A stretch of 64,000 bases of DNA from Rotaria macrura (lineage: Eukaryota > Rotifera > Eurotatoria > Philodinida > Philodinidae): the NCBI GenBank assembly GCA_900239685.1, contig OENT01000164.1:62001-126000 (forward strand). The letters are read 5' to 3'. Each line of letters starts with the position of its first letter. The first letter of the stretch is position 1. Positions 50,519-62,437 of this stretch are shown piece by piece. Under the pieces are notes generated by a model. That model saw only the letters and a program-made list of their open reading frames with translations. It searched no databases and had not been told where the DNA came from. Position numbers and translations under genes: made by a program.

Positions 50519-51496
50519 TTACATACATGTAGCTATTTTCTTCGCTAATTTTTCCAATGCCAGTAATGATGTTGTTCTATCACGTTTTTTAATATTGGAT
50601 CGTTGTGGAGACGATTCTTGTTTCGATTTTACCCAGGATCGATTTGCATATGTTGGTTTAGGAGTTGAACTTGCAAGTGGTCGTCTGATGCTTTGCTTTG
50701 ATGAACGAATTCTAGCTGAATTATATCTTAGCGTATGAAAATTATTTTGATACATGTGCTGATTCAAGAATACTTGACTGTCAAATATATTCTACTCAAG
50801 TCTTTGTTATCTACTGATTTTCAAGAAATTGCCTAGAAAAATTACTTCGAAATGTTTACTCTATGACTAACTTATAGAAAAATATTTTTGTAATGTTTTA
50901 AAAACTTGAGATTTCTTACGTTCATTAGTTTTATTTGATTTCTGATTTGATTTGATTACATTTTTCTTTCGATTTAGAGTTAATTTCTTTTTGTTGATTT
51001 TGTTAAAATTTGTTTTATGCTGTTTCTGTTGAGAAGAATACTTGAAATGATTCTTTCGTTTTGATTCGATTGTTGACGCACGTGTTTTTTTTCCTTTTTT
51101 AGATAATCCAATTCGTTTTTTTTCCTTATATTGATGTTTTTTTGAGTTTGATCGTTTTGAATACTTTCTATTGGTTTTTTTCTGTTTGTTTGGTTTTAAT
51201 TTTGATTTTAATTTTGTCTTTTTGTTTTTTTTAGAAGGTGAATTAGCAGAACTTTCTTTCGGTGCTGTCTTTCGTTGACGGGAACCATTATTATTTGTTT
51301 GAATTTTTCGAATCGATAACGATCTCTTCACATCAGGCGTATTATCAATGTATTGCCTAAATTGAATCTTTAGCAATTTTGTATTTCTACTATTGGCTGA
51401 CAATCGTGTAACGGAGTCCAGCATCGATGAAATATTTCTATATTGTTGTACCGTTGAACATGACGAAAGAGTATTAGTCGTTTTTAGTAACATCAT
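50519..51496 (-). CDS. very basic Lys/Ser/Asn-rich protein, function unknown
   Basis: Not recognised. Two exons, 51496-50872 and 50772-50519, join in phase to give 292 residues; the donor is a modest GTTAGT. Residues about 85-205 are dominated by Lys, Arg, Asn, Ser and Gln (for example KKNKKTKLKSKLKPNKQKK), with several nuclear-localisation-like clusters and almost no hydrophobic residues. The last 85 residues are Arg/Ser-rich and end in a short helix (SLLALEKLAKKIA). Such composition fits a nucleic-acid-associated or sperm-nuclear-type protein, but that is inference. An alternative is two genes, since each exon has its own Met. The long open frame in AT-rich DNA partly reflects AAA/AAT codon richness, so confidence is moderate. 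Confidence 0.55.
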
Positions 51497-54400
51497 TATT
51501 TATCAATCCAGATGTTGTCTTTATACGATGCATATTTAAGTGTCATTGTAGTGAATCATCATCTTGTAATGCACATAATTATAATTGAAACATACAGGGA
51601 AAAAGCTATAAATAACAAAAAACTATTTCTCTTTCAAAAATTGCTTGCGCTTCTTTTTAAAACTTAATTTCATATTCAGATATACACATAAAATAATTTT
51701 CGTTATTTCGATTAGATTTGATCTTTAAATAAAATATATTTATTGCATATGATGAAGCCGTACATGTAAATCATCTATATTTTTACTGTGTATTAGTTGA
51801 TATTAAGTAGAATTATATCGTCACTCATCATTGTGACATTTCTATAGGTCTTTGAAAAAGCCTTATCGATTTTACTTCATTGAATAAAAAGTTTCAGTTA
51901 AACGATTCTGTTTTTTTTCTCAAAGTTAACATTCAGGTCAAATCAACCTATTCATGTCTACGCATATAGTTATTGCTTGATTTGTATGAACTCGAGTCAG
52001 TCGAAAAATAATCATACAATTGGACTAACGGATGCACAAGTCGTAGAATAAGTTTTTGAGACTGTATCATACAAAAAATAAAAATAACATAAATATATAT
52101 ATATATATATGCATTAGAAATGAAATATATTTCTTTTATTCTTTTCCGGTATCAGTTAAGAAAACAGTAGTTGTTCGTTCCCACCTGTTCACTGGTGTCG
52201 ACATTTGTAGATCGATTGTAAGTAGCTTAAGTTAGCATGACATTCAAAACTTTTATCAAGAATCTTTCTAGTAAACTTCATGATTTATGACTCGGTGGAA
52301 AGAGTATTTCGTTTGCATCATTTCGTCTTCAAACTATGAGCCATACAAAATTCTTGGTTTTGAATAAGTAGAATTTTTCAAAAAACAAAATTATTGCTTT
52401 CTACAGATAATAGGTTCGTACAGGAAGCATATTATGTATTTTAAAACGATACGGATGTCTACTTGTGTACTTAGTATGACTTTAGAGTTTTGAAATAGTT
52501 TCGGGAATAAGATTTCGGTAGATTTAAGATGGATCACAGGTCTATTGTCGAAAGAAGGAAGAAGAGTTATAATCCATGTCAATATATTTTTCGTAAACCT
52601 CATCTTAGAAGATGTTGAAATAAAATTTAACAACGGTTTGATATCGTCAATGCTTTTTTTATTACGAATTTAAATTTGGCCATTGTGTTAAGGATATATT
52701 CTAAAAATTAGCATGAATCAAATAAATTAGAATAGATCTATCTATTGTCTCTATTCGACAACTCCACAAAATAAGAAGAAAGCAACAGTGGGAGATCATT
52801 GAAAAAAATGACTTTACCTTGTATTCGTTCAATAATCAAAACAATTATCACAAACAACCAGACATTCCGGCGATGCATCCATGTCATTCGTATTCTGTAG
52901 GATCTCTTATGCTGCATTTGTATGTTCTATTAATCTGTAGCTCTTTTGAAAGCAACATGGGAGAAAAAGACCTGATGTACATTACGAGGATAGAATCAGA
53001 GCATGAAAATTACTTGTCTGTATTGCATGAATAGGATGTTATGCATAAAACTTGGTTTAGAATTTGTTTCATTCGTTGAGTGATTTCAGTAAAATCTAGA
53101 TAGTACTAAAGTCACATTTTCGATCTAATAATCATCAGGGATATCATAAATGATGAATGCATAGGAATCAATCAATATGGATGAAGCGAATAAATCATAG
53201 AATTGTACGTATGTCTTCAAGTGTTCAGTTCAAATTTATTTAGATAGCTATATTTCTGAAATGAATTTGGAGTACAAATATCTGTTGACATCGTCATCAA
53301 CTTTCACGAATATATTTTCGTACAAAAATGAATAGGAATCATAGAAACAGCCATCCTCATTTCGATGTTGGCAAAAGTGTGCGATCATTAGAATTCACAG
53401 CAACGTTTAAAATACATCGATTTTCATACATATAAGAGAAAGGTTTTCAGCGTTTACTAATGCAAAACAGAAAGTATTGATTATGTCTTCAGATTAATTT
53501 GTTTCAATATACTTATGAAGATTATACAACTAGCAAGAGAAAATTCAGACACATTCAGAGTTCAAATTTTCTGTAACAAAAACAAAACTTGGTAATGTTC
53601 GATGAGCCTTTTGAGAGAGACTTTGGATATAGTCCTGGATTTAGTTTGCGACAGTCTTTCAGTAAAATAGACGGCCAAAAACCAAACGTTAAAATTACAG
53701 AAAACAAAGTTTATTGAGTTCTTTTCGATTGTATTGATCAAAATAAATATTTTTGATACATCTTTTTCAAAACAAAATTGTTTTAAAAACTATTTTTACT
53801 ATAATGCCTAGCGAGTAAAAATTCACACACCCCGATCGAACTCCACTCTATAGGAACAATAGACATTTTTTACCCTATCTTATCTCAAGAAACTTAAAGT
53901 AATGGGATGAGCTAACTATATATTAGTATATAGACTAGGGCTAGTAAGCACCTATCCAAATTATTGTTCGATATGTTCTGAAATTCTGCTATTGTGAGAA
54001 ATCTTCATCATAATGTGCGATTTTCTCACTATGAGGAATTGTAGATTATCAAGTATATTATCCTATCTCTTGATGGAGACACTTTCAGCAGTAGGTACCC
54101 ACATTGTTTTATTGGTACAACCTAAGGGTATTCAACGTCACTACAACAACTGGTCAATTCGTCTGTTATGATATTGAATACTGGACCCGAGAAAATGCGC
54201 TAGTTTTCCGTTGTTCGCATTATATCATATTGGCTTAATTCATATCTATAAAATAAATGAGTTGATCTCGTAGATGAGCATAATCTACCAAATTAGTTAT
54301 TACTATATATGCATGTATAAAAATTTGCAATCATTCGTCATATTTACAGGAAAATCTCGATACACCAAAATAAGGAAAATGGTCATTGTACGTAAAAGGT

Positions 54401-57100
54401 GGTATTTTGGGATTTCTGAGAAACAATGATGGCGAGTGAAAGTCAATTGAAATTTTTTTATGAATAGTTTGAGGCTAATGAAAAGTTCAATTGTTCAATG
54501 TTTCAGCTTGACCGGTGAAGGTCAACGTAAACATGAGAGATTTCCAGTAGAACTACCCTACTAACGTTCTGTAGAATGGTGTGCCACCTATGATTGTCTT
54601 TGTTTCACTGGCGGATCCAAGATTTTGGAAAGGTTTACGGATGTCATTTTTCGTCTCTCTTTGATTCTACTTAGTAAGAATTTAACGACGGCATGAGTTC
54701 TGTTTCATTCAAGTGTCGCATTCTTTCATTAGATGTAAATAGTTCACGTGTTTTGATTTAGTAAGAGCATTCAACATTTATAAGGGACAGAAATCGTTCT
54801 ATTTTGCATATTAAGGACACAAGAGTAACTACAAGATCGTGAATATTATACTGCGTACACATATATAGGAAAAACCATCGCATCATACTGACAAACAGAT
54901 ACCAAATCGACTCTGTACTTTCCTAGATAATAATAAGAATTTTCTTTGTACATTTTCACTGATAGTTTATATAAAATCTTGCATGTTTTCTTCATGTAGA
55001 AAGAGTCCCATATGTTTCTCTTTTTCTATAGTAACCTATAGAACATCATTGAAGAAATTATCAATATTTTTGTATAGATATTATTCAATAATCATCTTCG
55101 TCCTGTAAGCCTAACAGTTGAGTATAGAACCAAACACAAAGGCATTTGTGGCGCTTACCAGTCGTATAAACAGTTGATTTGCAAGGCATAGATTTCGTTG
55201 TATGAGAAATTTTCGAAGACGGATACGATCATCTTGTCACAAACACCTCCGCTTTCCCTACATTCACTACTGGTTTGTTTTTTCAGTTCCCTAGTATACA
55301 TATTATTAATAAATAATGGTATCATCAAATTAGGTATTTATTCGATTCACGCTTTCATAGAGATGTCACTAGTATGAAGTGTGTGTACCATAATAAAGTG
55401 AAGGAAGTAACGTCTATTGACCACTTTTTACGTGATCAAAGCCCGATGATTCATCGAATCAATAGCAGAAAAAGCACTTTGTAGGCTTTGCAGGGGGACA
55501 CTTTTTCTCGGATTCTCACTAATCTCATTTGACGTAATAAAGAGTGATAGGAATTTTAGTACTATTTTTTTCTGGCGCCCAAGTCGGGTTTCCGAGATCA
55601 TTGTTGATACGTGGCGATAAACACACGATAAAGCCTAACTAGAGCCAATAGCGAATTTCGATGGAGAATTTTTTGCGTTCTCTTCTGTTCATCATCCGAC
55701 ATTAATGCAATGGTTCTAAGGAAATACCCTAATAATGGCGAATTTACAGCACCGTATATCATGCGGGACATTTTTCCAAGCAAAACCAAATATGTATTTC
55801 GAAAGAGAAAATTTTTCTACATCTATTTGTGTGAAAGAGACTGCGCGCCCATGCGAAAACCTCAGATGGCGCACACAAGTGCATTTTTTGATATTGATTC
55901 GCTGCACTCGTACTATTTGATAGCATGTCGTTAATTATAATAAACGACCGAATATAAAACTGAAAAAATAAATATAACTTGTTGTCAGCAATTCGACTCA
56001 CAAATGACCAATAATATTTTTTTGCGTGTGCGTTAATTAACAGTTTAGACTGTAATTTCCGTCTGTAAACTCATGCTGATTGCGTCACATATAAGAATGT
56101 CTTTTGGTTGGTTTCGAGAAAAAACACTCTTCAGATAAATATTATTCTCGTTTTACTTATTAGTTCGAAAGACTCGATGAGAATATATTCTCCACTGATG
56201 CTTCATTTCCTTCTTGATCGACCTTATAATTTAATTGATGCTTCCTACTGTTGCTTGAAGAAGATTCATTCGAAATCTAGTGATCATAATATTAGGTATG
56301 TGTGTTTAATTTATATTACCCGTCACATAATATCATCTCTGTATTGCATTAATAAGAAAAGAACAATTAATATAATATATTTGCTTGTACGTCATAATTA
56401 CGAAACTATTTTTGATTTTTCTTCAAATGTGAAAAAAGTTTAGTAGCATAAGATGATTTCAAATTTTTTATTCATTCTTTTTCAGTCAATTATCTAAACT
56501 AGTAGCATTAAATGAATGAAATCGTAATCAATGTTTAGGAATTTTTATGCGGTAATATTCTTTACAACAACATTTTCACCAGCATATTGCTATTACTCAT
56601 AGATCTTAATGAACTTTAATATAAAGGTTGGCGAAGTCCATGAACGATTCATCTCCACATTACAGACGGTCTAAACTTTTCCACTTCTACTTCAACAATA
56701 TTTAACTCGAATGATGATGTAAAGACTAGAAGAAACCAAATACTCACGATACAATGTGATAAAATTTTTAAACTTCATGACGCACGATCCATATTAATAT
56801 TACAACACACATTGAGAACATATCAATGGTGCAAAAGAATGTTACTTATTTTTTATCATAATTCAACTAAAGGAATATTTCATATAGCAGTACACTACGT
56901 AGTTTCTGAGTCAGAAATTCTGACTCCGAATTTCGAAAAGCATCATCTAAATTTTGTTAAACTATCCATGAACATTCAAACATCGTCTGAATATGCTTAA
57001 TCATTGAAAGTATTTGGTGAATATTAAACGGCTTCATAAAATCCGTTCGTATCATTATAATTCTAAAATACAAAATTTATTTCTTTTAGTACGAATTCTA
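51497..57100. other. repeat-rich, gene-poor 5.6-kb region
   Basis: No gene supported. It contains a TA microsatellite (about 52093-52111), a solo hAT-like terminus (54604), a GC-richer patch at 55560-55920 with overlapping short frames on both strands, and a small hairpin near 56041-56073 (AGTTTAGAC with GTCTGTAAACT). Confidence 0.5.
54604..54640. mobile_element. solo hAT-like terminal fragment
   Basis: CACTGGCGGATCCAAGATTT closely resembles the left end of the element at 4741 (CAGTGGCGGATTCAGGATTT). No matching right end or target duplication was found nearby, so it is probably a truncated relic. Confidence 0.4.
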
Positions 57101-57109
57101 CTTGAAGCA

Positions 57110-57121
57110 AAATTGTTTTAG
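57110..57121 (+). promoter_or_regulatory. candidate trans-splice acceptor before the 57130 gene
   Basis: AAATTGTTTTAG ends 8 nt before the ATG with no upstream coding exon found. Confidence 0.35.
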
Positions 57122-57129
57122 ATAAAGGA

Positions 57130-57858
57130 ATGTTTGACTATGACACTCTATCGAATGAAGACGATCTCAATCATATGATTATTTGGCTTGATAGTAATAT
57201 TGGAGATCCCCGTGAATACGTACATTTAAAAAAATCATTTTCAACTAAAACTGATCCAAAAAGTGACACGCAAATCGAATTACATGATCGAGATTATGAA
57301 GATATACTTTTCGTGAGAGGTCCAACACTACTTTATTTCGAAAACATTCAATATTTATTAGTGGCGTTCTCTGATATTGATGAGTGTATTTATTGTTTTG
57401 AAAAAAACAAAACGAAACGAATTTTTTTTATTACATCTGGAGTTCTCGGACGAGAAGCTGTACCAATAATTCTACAAAAGTATAAAGACACATTCACTGA
57501 TCCAATAACACGTCAACCACTTTCATATATTTATGTATTTTGTCACAATATTGAATTACAGCTAGACTGGGCCATCAAATACTTCGAGTACATCCAGATA
57601 TTCAACTTCGATGCAACTTTGTTAGTTCGTATTATCCGCGATATTGCTGATTATTATTTTATAGAAGGCAAACGCCTAGCGAAATCAGTAGTTCCAAAAT
57701 ATTCCGTTGCATATCATCGTCTTGTTTGGGCTTGTATACTTTATAAGCGATACTGTGAAATAGAAAAAGTCTCACTGAGAAAAGAAATTGGTGCCGTTGA
57801 AGAACTTCTCGAGCAAGTGGAAAAAAAATTACAATGTTTGTCCGACGAAGATGATTGA
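57130..57858 (+). CDS. intronless bdelloid-type protein of unknown function
   Basis: A single 242-residue frame with no introns, unlike every other confident gene here. Recognisable blocks are MIIWLDSNIGD (about 16-26), then DIDECIYCFEKNK (about 86-98) and IFFITSGVLGREAVPII (about 101-117), then IYVFCHN and LDWAIKYF. From memory, this pattern (a WLD strand, DECxxYI, then a VSGxLG strand and an IYxYC strand) is a domain abundant in bdelloid rotifer proteomes, often in front of ADP-ribosyltransferase or TPR regions. Here it stands alone and ends with a helical segment, a coiled coil (about 215-236) and an acidic tail. The alternating strands and helices suggest a Rossmann-like or receiver-like fold. 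I see no catalytic motif that names an activity. Confidence 0.78.
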   Translation: MFDYDTLSNEDDLNHMIIWLDSNIGDPREYVHLKKSFSTKTDPKSDTQIELHDRDYEDILFVRGPTLLYFENIQYLLVAFSDIDECIYCFEKNKTKRIFFITSGVLGREAVPIILQKYKDTFTDPITRQPLSYIYVFCHNIELQLDWAIKYFEYIQIFNFDATLLVRIIRDIADYYFIEGKRLAKSVVPKYSVAYHRLVWACILYKRYCEIEKVSLRKEIGAVEELLEQVEKKLQCLSDEDD

Positions 57859-59078
57859 ATATTGAAGTACATATTCGATTTTATCTAACTGTCTATGCTT
57901 CTTATCGTGAATGGTGCACAAAATGTTGCTGATGTTGTTTCTATCTACTCTCCATAAAATAAAACACGTCGGCTTAGACTTATGCAGATACCTGGCCTTT
58001 TTTTAAAATCATAATAAAGAGTAACTGAATTTTAAATGCACTAGATTCTAATTTAAAAAACTGTTCTTTTCGAAAACGTTCTGTTGTTGAAAAACTTATT
58101 TTTAGTCAATTCCTAGCAAAACTGGGATTTATCATAATGGTTGGCTAATCTGAATGAAAGACGAAAACAAAAATTTCATATATTTAGGACATAAATATTT
58201 CCAGTAATAGACTATTTGTCAAGTTCAAATGATATACATCTGAAGAAATTTCGAAGAAATGTATAAGTCCTTAAAAGCTCCGTTCTCCTATGTTTTTCTC
58301 CAGAGTCAGTGCTGTTTGCTTGCCCTTTTACCCAATAGCACCAAAAATACATTTTCAATTATCGAACAGGTGATATTTCAATCTGACATTGCGTCGATAG
58401 GAATTTCTATTTTTTGATAATATATTGTGAAAATTTCAGCTAAACGCATTACATTCTTCATGCAATGCGTAGTTGTTACAAGTAACTCGTATCTAGTGAA
58501 AGAAGTTTTAAGTTTTTGAACTGAAAAAAATTGGAAATGTTTTCCCCATAGCTGAACATCCGCGTCAGCGACAGTTTATATCAATATAGTACAGTACAAT
58601 GCTTGGTGGATGCCTTATCGAATGTTCACTGTGAAGTAACATGGTTATTATAATTCTATAGAAAAGATCAAGGAGGGCATAGCTTTTCAAAAAGATTGCG
58701 TACTTCTTTGAAATCTATGTTATGAATTAAGTTTGAACTCGAACTCACTTTATCAATTGAAACAATCTGTACGTTATTTTCATGGAACTGAATCTATTTA
58801 TATGAATAAAATAAATTTTAATTTATTAGAAGGAGTATGAAAGATGAAATATGCCTCTTATTTTCATACCACAATTGTCATAACGGAAAAAAGGATTTTT
58901 CTTTATTGAAGATACTTCCCTAATTATTGACTTTGATCATTCTGGTGAAGTCAAGGACAGAACTTTGAAGTCAATAATCACAACTGTGATAGCAAGTTTT
59001 CATTGTATTTCAATGCATACAGAATATTCTTCGTATCATTTCTAAAATATCACATCATGAATACTGCTAGGTATTAAG
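57859..59078. other. intergenic, no gene seen
   Basis: AT-rich DNA between the intronless gene and the piggyBac-like element. No supported feature. Confidence 0.5.
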
Positions 59079-59960
59079 TTAAGCCCCCCCCCCCCCTCAA
59101 AAATCGATCTTGGCCCAGGAACGTTCGAATCATGTAAAACTTACAGGATATGTTAGGCTTGGTATGAAAAGGTTATGGTTAAATTTTCAACCTTCTATCA
59201 TGATTTTTGGCTGAGATACGGACCTGACAAGGGTCAAAAATAGCGAATTTGGCAACCCAAATTTCTCGGTGCAGGTTCATGATATATCTTTAATTCTTTT
59301 TTTGTTAGAAAGAGCATGTGCACATGGAGGGCACTGCAGAGTCCTTTTTTTTAAATTCTTACTTTTTTAGCGGAAAACAGAAATCACAATTTCAATGACT
59401 TCAAAAATCGCGAAAAAAACGGGGGGTTGGAATAGAGTTCCTTTTTTATATAGTCATAAAGAACGGTTTTTGAAAAAAAGGGCTCTGCAGTGCCCTGCAC
59501 CTTGACATGCTCTTTCAAACAAAAAAAAAATTTAATACATCCTATGGAGCTGGACTGAGAAATTTGGGATGCACTTTTTTGAAAGTGCAAACTGAGAAAA
59601 AACGAAAAAGATTTTTTCGACCAATTTTTTCGATATTTCAGAATTTTTGAGGAAAATCCAGTTTTTTTGAGAAGGGCTTCCAGAAATCCTCAAAGTTTAC
59701 TGCAAAATAGAGGTTTGGGGCAAAAACCTATAATAATTCTGAAAGAGCGAAGAACGCGCTAACTTTTGATGCATTTATCCGAATTTCGAAATTTTTGAAA
59801 AAAATACAGTTTTTGTGAGAAGACTTACAAAAAAAGAGAATTGGGCTAAAAACCTATATCAATTCTGAAAGAGCGAAGAACGGGCTATCTTCTGGTGCAT
59901 CTATATCAGTTTCGGAATTTTCCCGAAAATTGACTTTTTTTGGAGGGGGGGGGGCCTTAA
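59079..59960. mobile_element. piggyBac-like non-autonomous element with TTAA ends
   Basis: TTAA at 59079-59082 and at 59957-59960 flank an 874-bp body whose ends are inverted: the left begins GCCCCCCC then TCAAAAATCGA, and the right on the other strand begins GGCCCCCCCC then TCCAAAAAAAGTCAA. A TTAA target site with C-rich termini suggests piggyBac-type mobilisation. The interior has a strong hairpin (59309-59350 with 59476-59516, arms around GGGCACTGCAGAG) and a direct repeat: CTATAATAATTCTGAAAGAG at about 59728 recurs as CTATATCAATTCTGAAAGAG at about 59857. There is no transposase frame. Confidence 0.65.
59715..59930. repeat. tandem direct repeat inside the TTAA element
   Basis: Two copies about 130 bp apart share AAAAACCTATA, AATTCTGAAAGAGCGAAGAA, CGGGCTA/CGCGCTA, GATGCAT/GGTGCAT and TTTCGAAATTTT/TTTCGGAATTTT. 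A partial third copy precedes them near 59640-59690. Confidence 0.7.
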
Positions 59961-62437
59961 ACTACAGTGATCATTGAAAAACTCCTATAATAGTAGAAGT
60001 TCAAAAGGGTAAGAATTCTTCTCTAGAAAAGAACTCTACATTACAATTGAAGGAGCTGAATGTTGCTGTATGTATTAGAATGATCTAAAAGTGTAATATC
60101 ATTCGCAATATCCTACGATGTAAATATTACTTTACGCTCGATTCAATTGCTGTGACAAAATAAGCAAGGACAGCTATTTGTATTCATTTTTACACATACA
60201 ATGATGCGGCTATAATGCAGACTTCTGATTATAGCTCTGAGTATTACGCTTGCACGCACAGAATCATTTCAGATGACTCACTAAATGGGTCCTAGAGACA
60301 AACTGGTTTATTTATAATGAATGTTTTCTTAATTCTTTTCCAGCACTATTTGTAATGATGCTCAAAGTAAGCTAATGCATAGTTAAACCACTGGGAAGTT
60401 ACCAACTGCTTTGTTTATTCTATTCATTCGATTTGAAAGGCTTAGCTATTAATATTAAAGAAGAGAATGAGATAAAGACAAAGATTCATGATCGCAACAT
60501 ATTTCATGAATGTTTTTCTTCCATCGTTTACGTTTTACTCAACCTATCAGATTTAAAAGAAAATAGTGATAGGAGGGATAGGAAAAATTCAAAATTACTC
60601 ATAGACGAAAAAATCCGCTTGAGTTTATTTTGGTCTATTCTCATAGTGATAATGATTCATTTTTATTTGCGTCGTTATTGTTTCTTTATTTCTACGATAA
60701 GAGATGCATATTGTTGACACGAACAAAAATGCAGCATAAAGTTAGGATTATTCATATGCATCACACAGCCCAAAAACACTTACTATCCTATTCTTTAATT
60801 ATACCTAATCTAAGTAGCTAGGTATTCTCATCTTACTTTGCATTTTCCACTTTGTCGAAATACCGACTAGTTTTTTCACAAGCACATTTTATATACTTAT
60901 GAAGATGACAAGATTGATAAATTGTTCGTTCGAAGAACTTGACATAATTCAAAGAAGTGTGTTTTTCAATGTCATTATGATTATTTCTGGTCAATTTCAG
61001 GGAATACAATCGGAAATAAAACTTGGTCTATACCATTATTTTCTAGAGTGCCTATCATTGTAAATGATGTGATACACTTACTGATGATTTTAGCAGCGAT
61101 TTATCTGCAAAGAACACCAGCAAAAGATTCTTCTTTTGAGCCTATATTGTTGATTGCAATCAGCCTATATTACTCACAAATTTCTATTTCTATATATAAG
61201 ATACACGTTCTTTTCGAAATTGTTTCGAACCTCCTCCCCCCCCCCCCGCTCCAAAATTGACTGCTTCAGCGCAACCTTGACAACACATGAATGTTTTCAA
61301 TGAATGTTCTTAATAGGAATCTGAAGTAGGATGCACCGGTACAATTTGTTTTTCAGGACACCATGTATCAGTACACACTGTTTTTGAGACCGAGGTGTAC
61401 AAAGTGTACGAGAAGCGTATAACTGGTGTCTTGTCACAAAATAAAACTTTTATTTCACATTCCACTTTAACAAGCGCATGAAGATTTATAGTACGTTAAA
61501 GTAAAATGCTTTTGAATCACGAGAGAAAAAGATATCTGACTGAATGAAAGATATCAACTGACACATTCACCAAATACTCGGATTCGTCGACGGCTTGACC
61601 ATACCCGATAGATAAATTTCTTCGAAGCGTAAAGTTTCAAAAACTGTTAAAAACAAAACAAAGTGTACCATGAAATGTCAGTGTGTATAGCGTACACAGT
61701 TTTTTTTTCTGCAGCGTGTAAAACAGTCTGTAAATTCCGTTTCATTAGGGTACCACACATTTTGTTTTGTTGGGTACACTCTTTCATTAAGAACACTATT
61801 TTCAATAATAGAAATTTGAATATTAATGTCATAACGTTTGTGGCAGTTGCATCAATAATATAATCTTGGATTTGGATTTTTTCCATTGAAATTTACAGAA
61901 CATAAGATTGCTCGACTATAATATATAAAGTGAATTGATACACGATTGTTCATTATTTCTGCTTTGAAGAAGAGACTATTCTTCTGATAAGCATGATCAC
62001 AAAGCTGATATTAATGCATTCAATAGAAATGTGATAAGCAAGTAAATACTTTTTCCACGTTACTCTCGAGCTGGTTTTATTCAGGAAGAATGAGTACAAA
62101 ATTTAACCTTATTACTGGAGACAAACTACATTTTTTTTGAAATCATATTCTTTTTTCTCACTGATAAATTTCAACCATCGGCACTTACGCCATCTATAAG
62201 AAAGTTAATTTTTTTCGGCGCACATCGTAAAATCTTATATATAATAACGTGAAAGTATATCAAAATTTTTCAGAACGTTCTATTTAAGTTCAGTATTTTT
62301 TTCTTAAATCTCATCAGTTGCCTAGGAATTCACATGAAACTCACATCAGATGTCAACCGAAGACAAGTATAAAGAACAAAGAATTAACAACATGTATAAC
62401 ATCAATTGATTTACTAGTTTAAACAAACAAATAAAAT
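59961..62437. other. intergenic, no gene seen
   Basis: No supported gene; short frames here occur on both strands with no motif. A C-run followed by CTCCAAAATTGAC at 61228-61262 resembles one end of the TTAA element. Confidence 0.5.
61222..61264. mobile_element. possible solo end of a TTAA-type element
   Basis: A run of about 13 C followed by GCTCCAAAATTGAC is similar to the right terminus of the 59079-59960 element. No partner end was found. Confidence 0.3.

Noticed and set aside
55598-56001. Five overlapping frames on both strands
   Set aside because: Mutually exclusive frames in a patch of low stop density; none resembles a protein.
56108-57000. Two plus-strand frames just upstream of the intronless gene
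   Set aside because: Not joinable in phase to the 57130 frame and no recognisable sequence.
59100-59140. GTTCGAATC as a tRNA T-loop
   Set aside because: No cloverleaf can be formed around it; the same was true of similar words elsewhere (for example near 42642).
61647-61886. Mirror-image open frames on both strands
   Set aside because: A chance effect of few stops; no motif on either strand.
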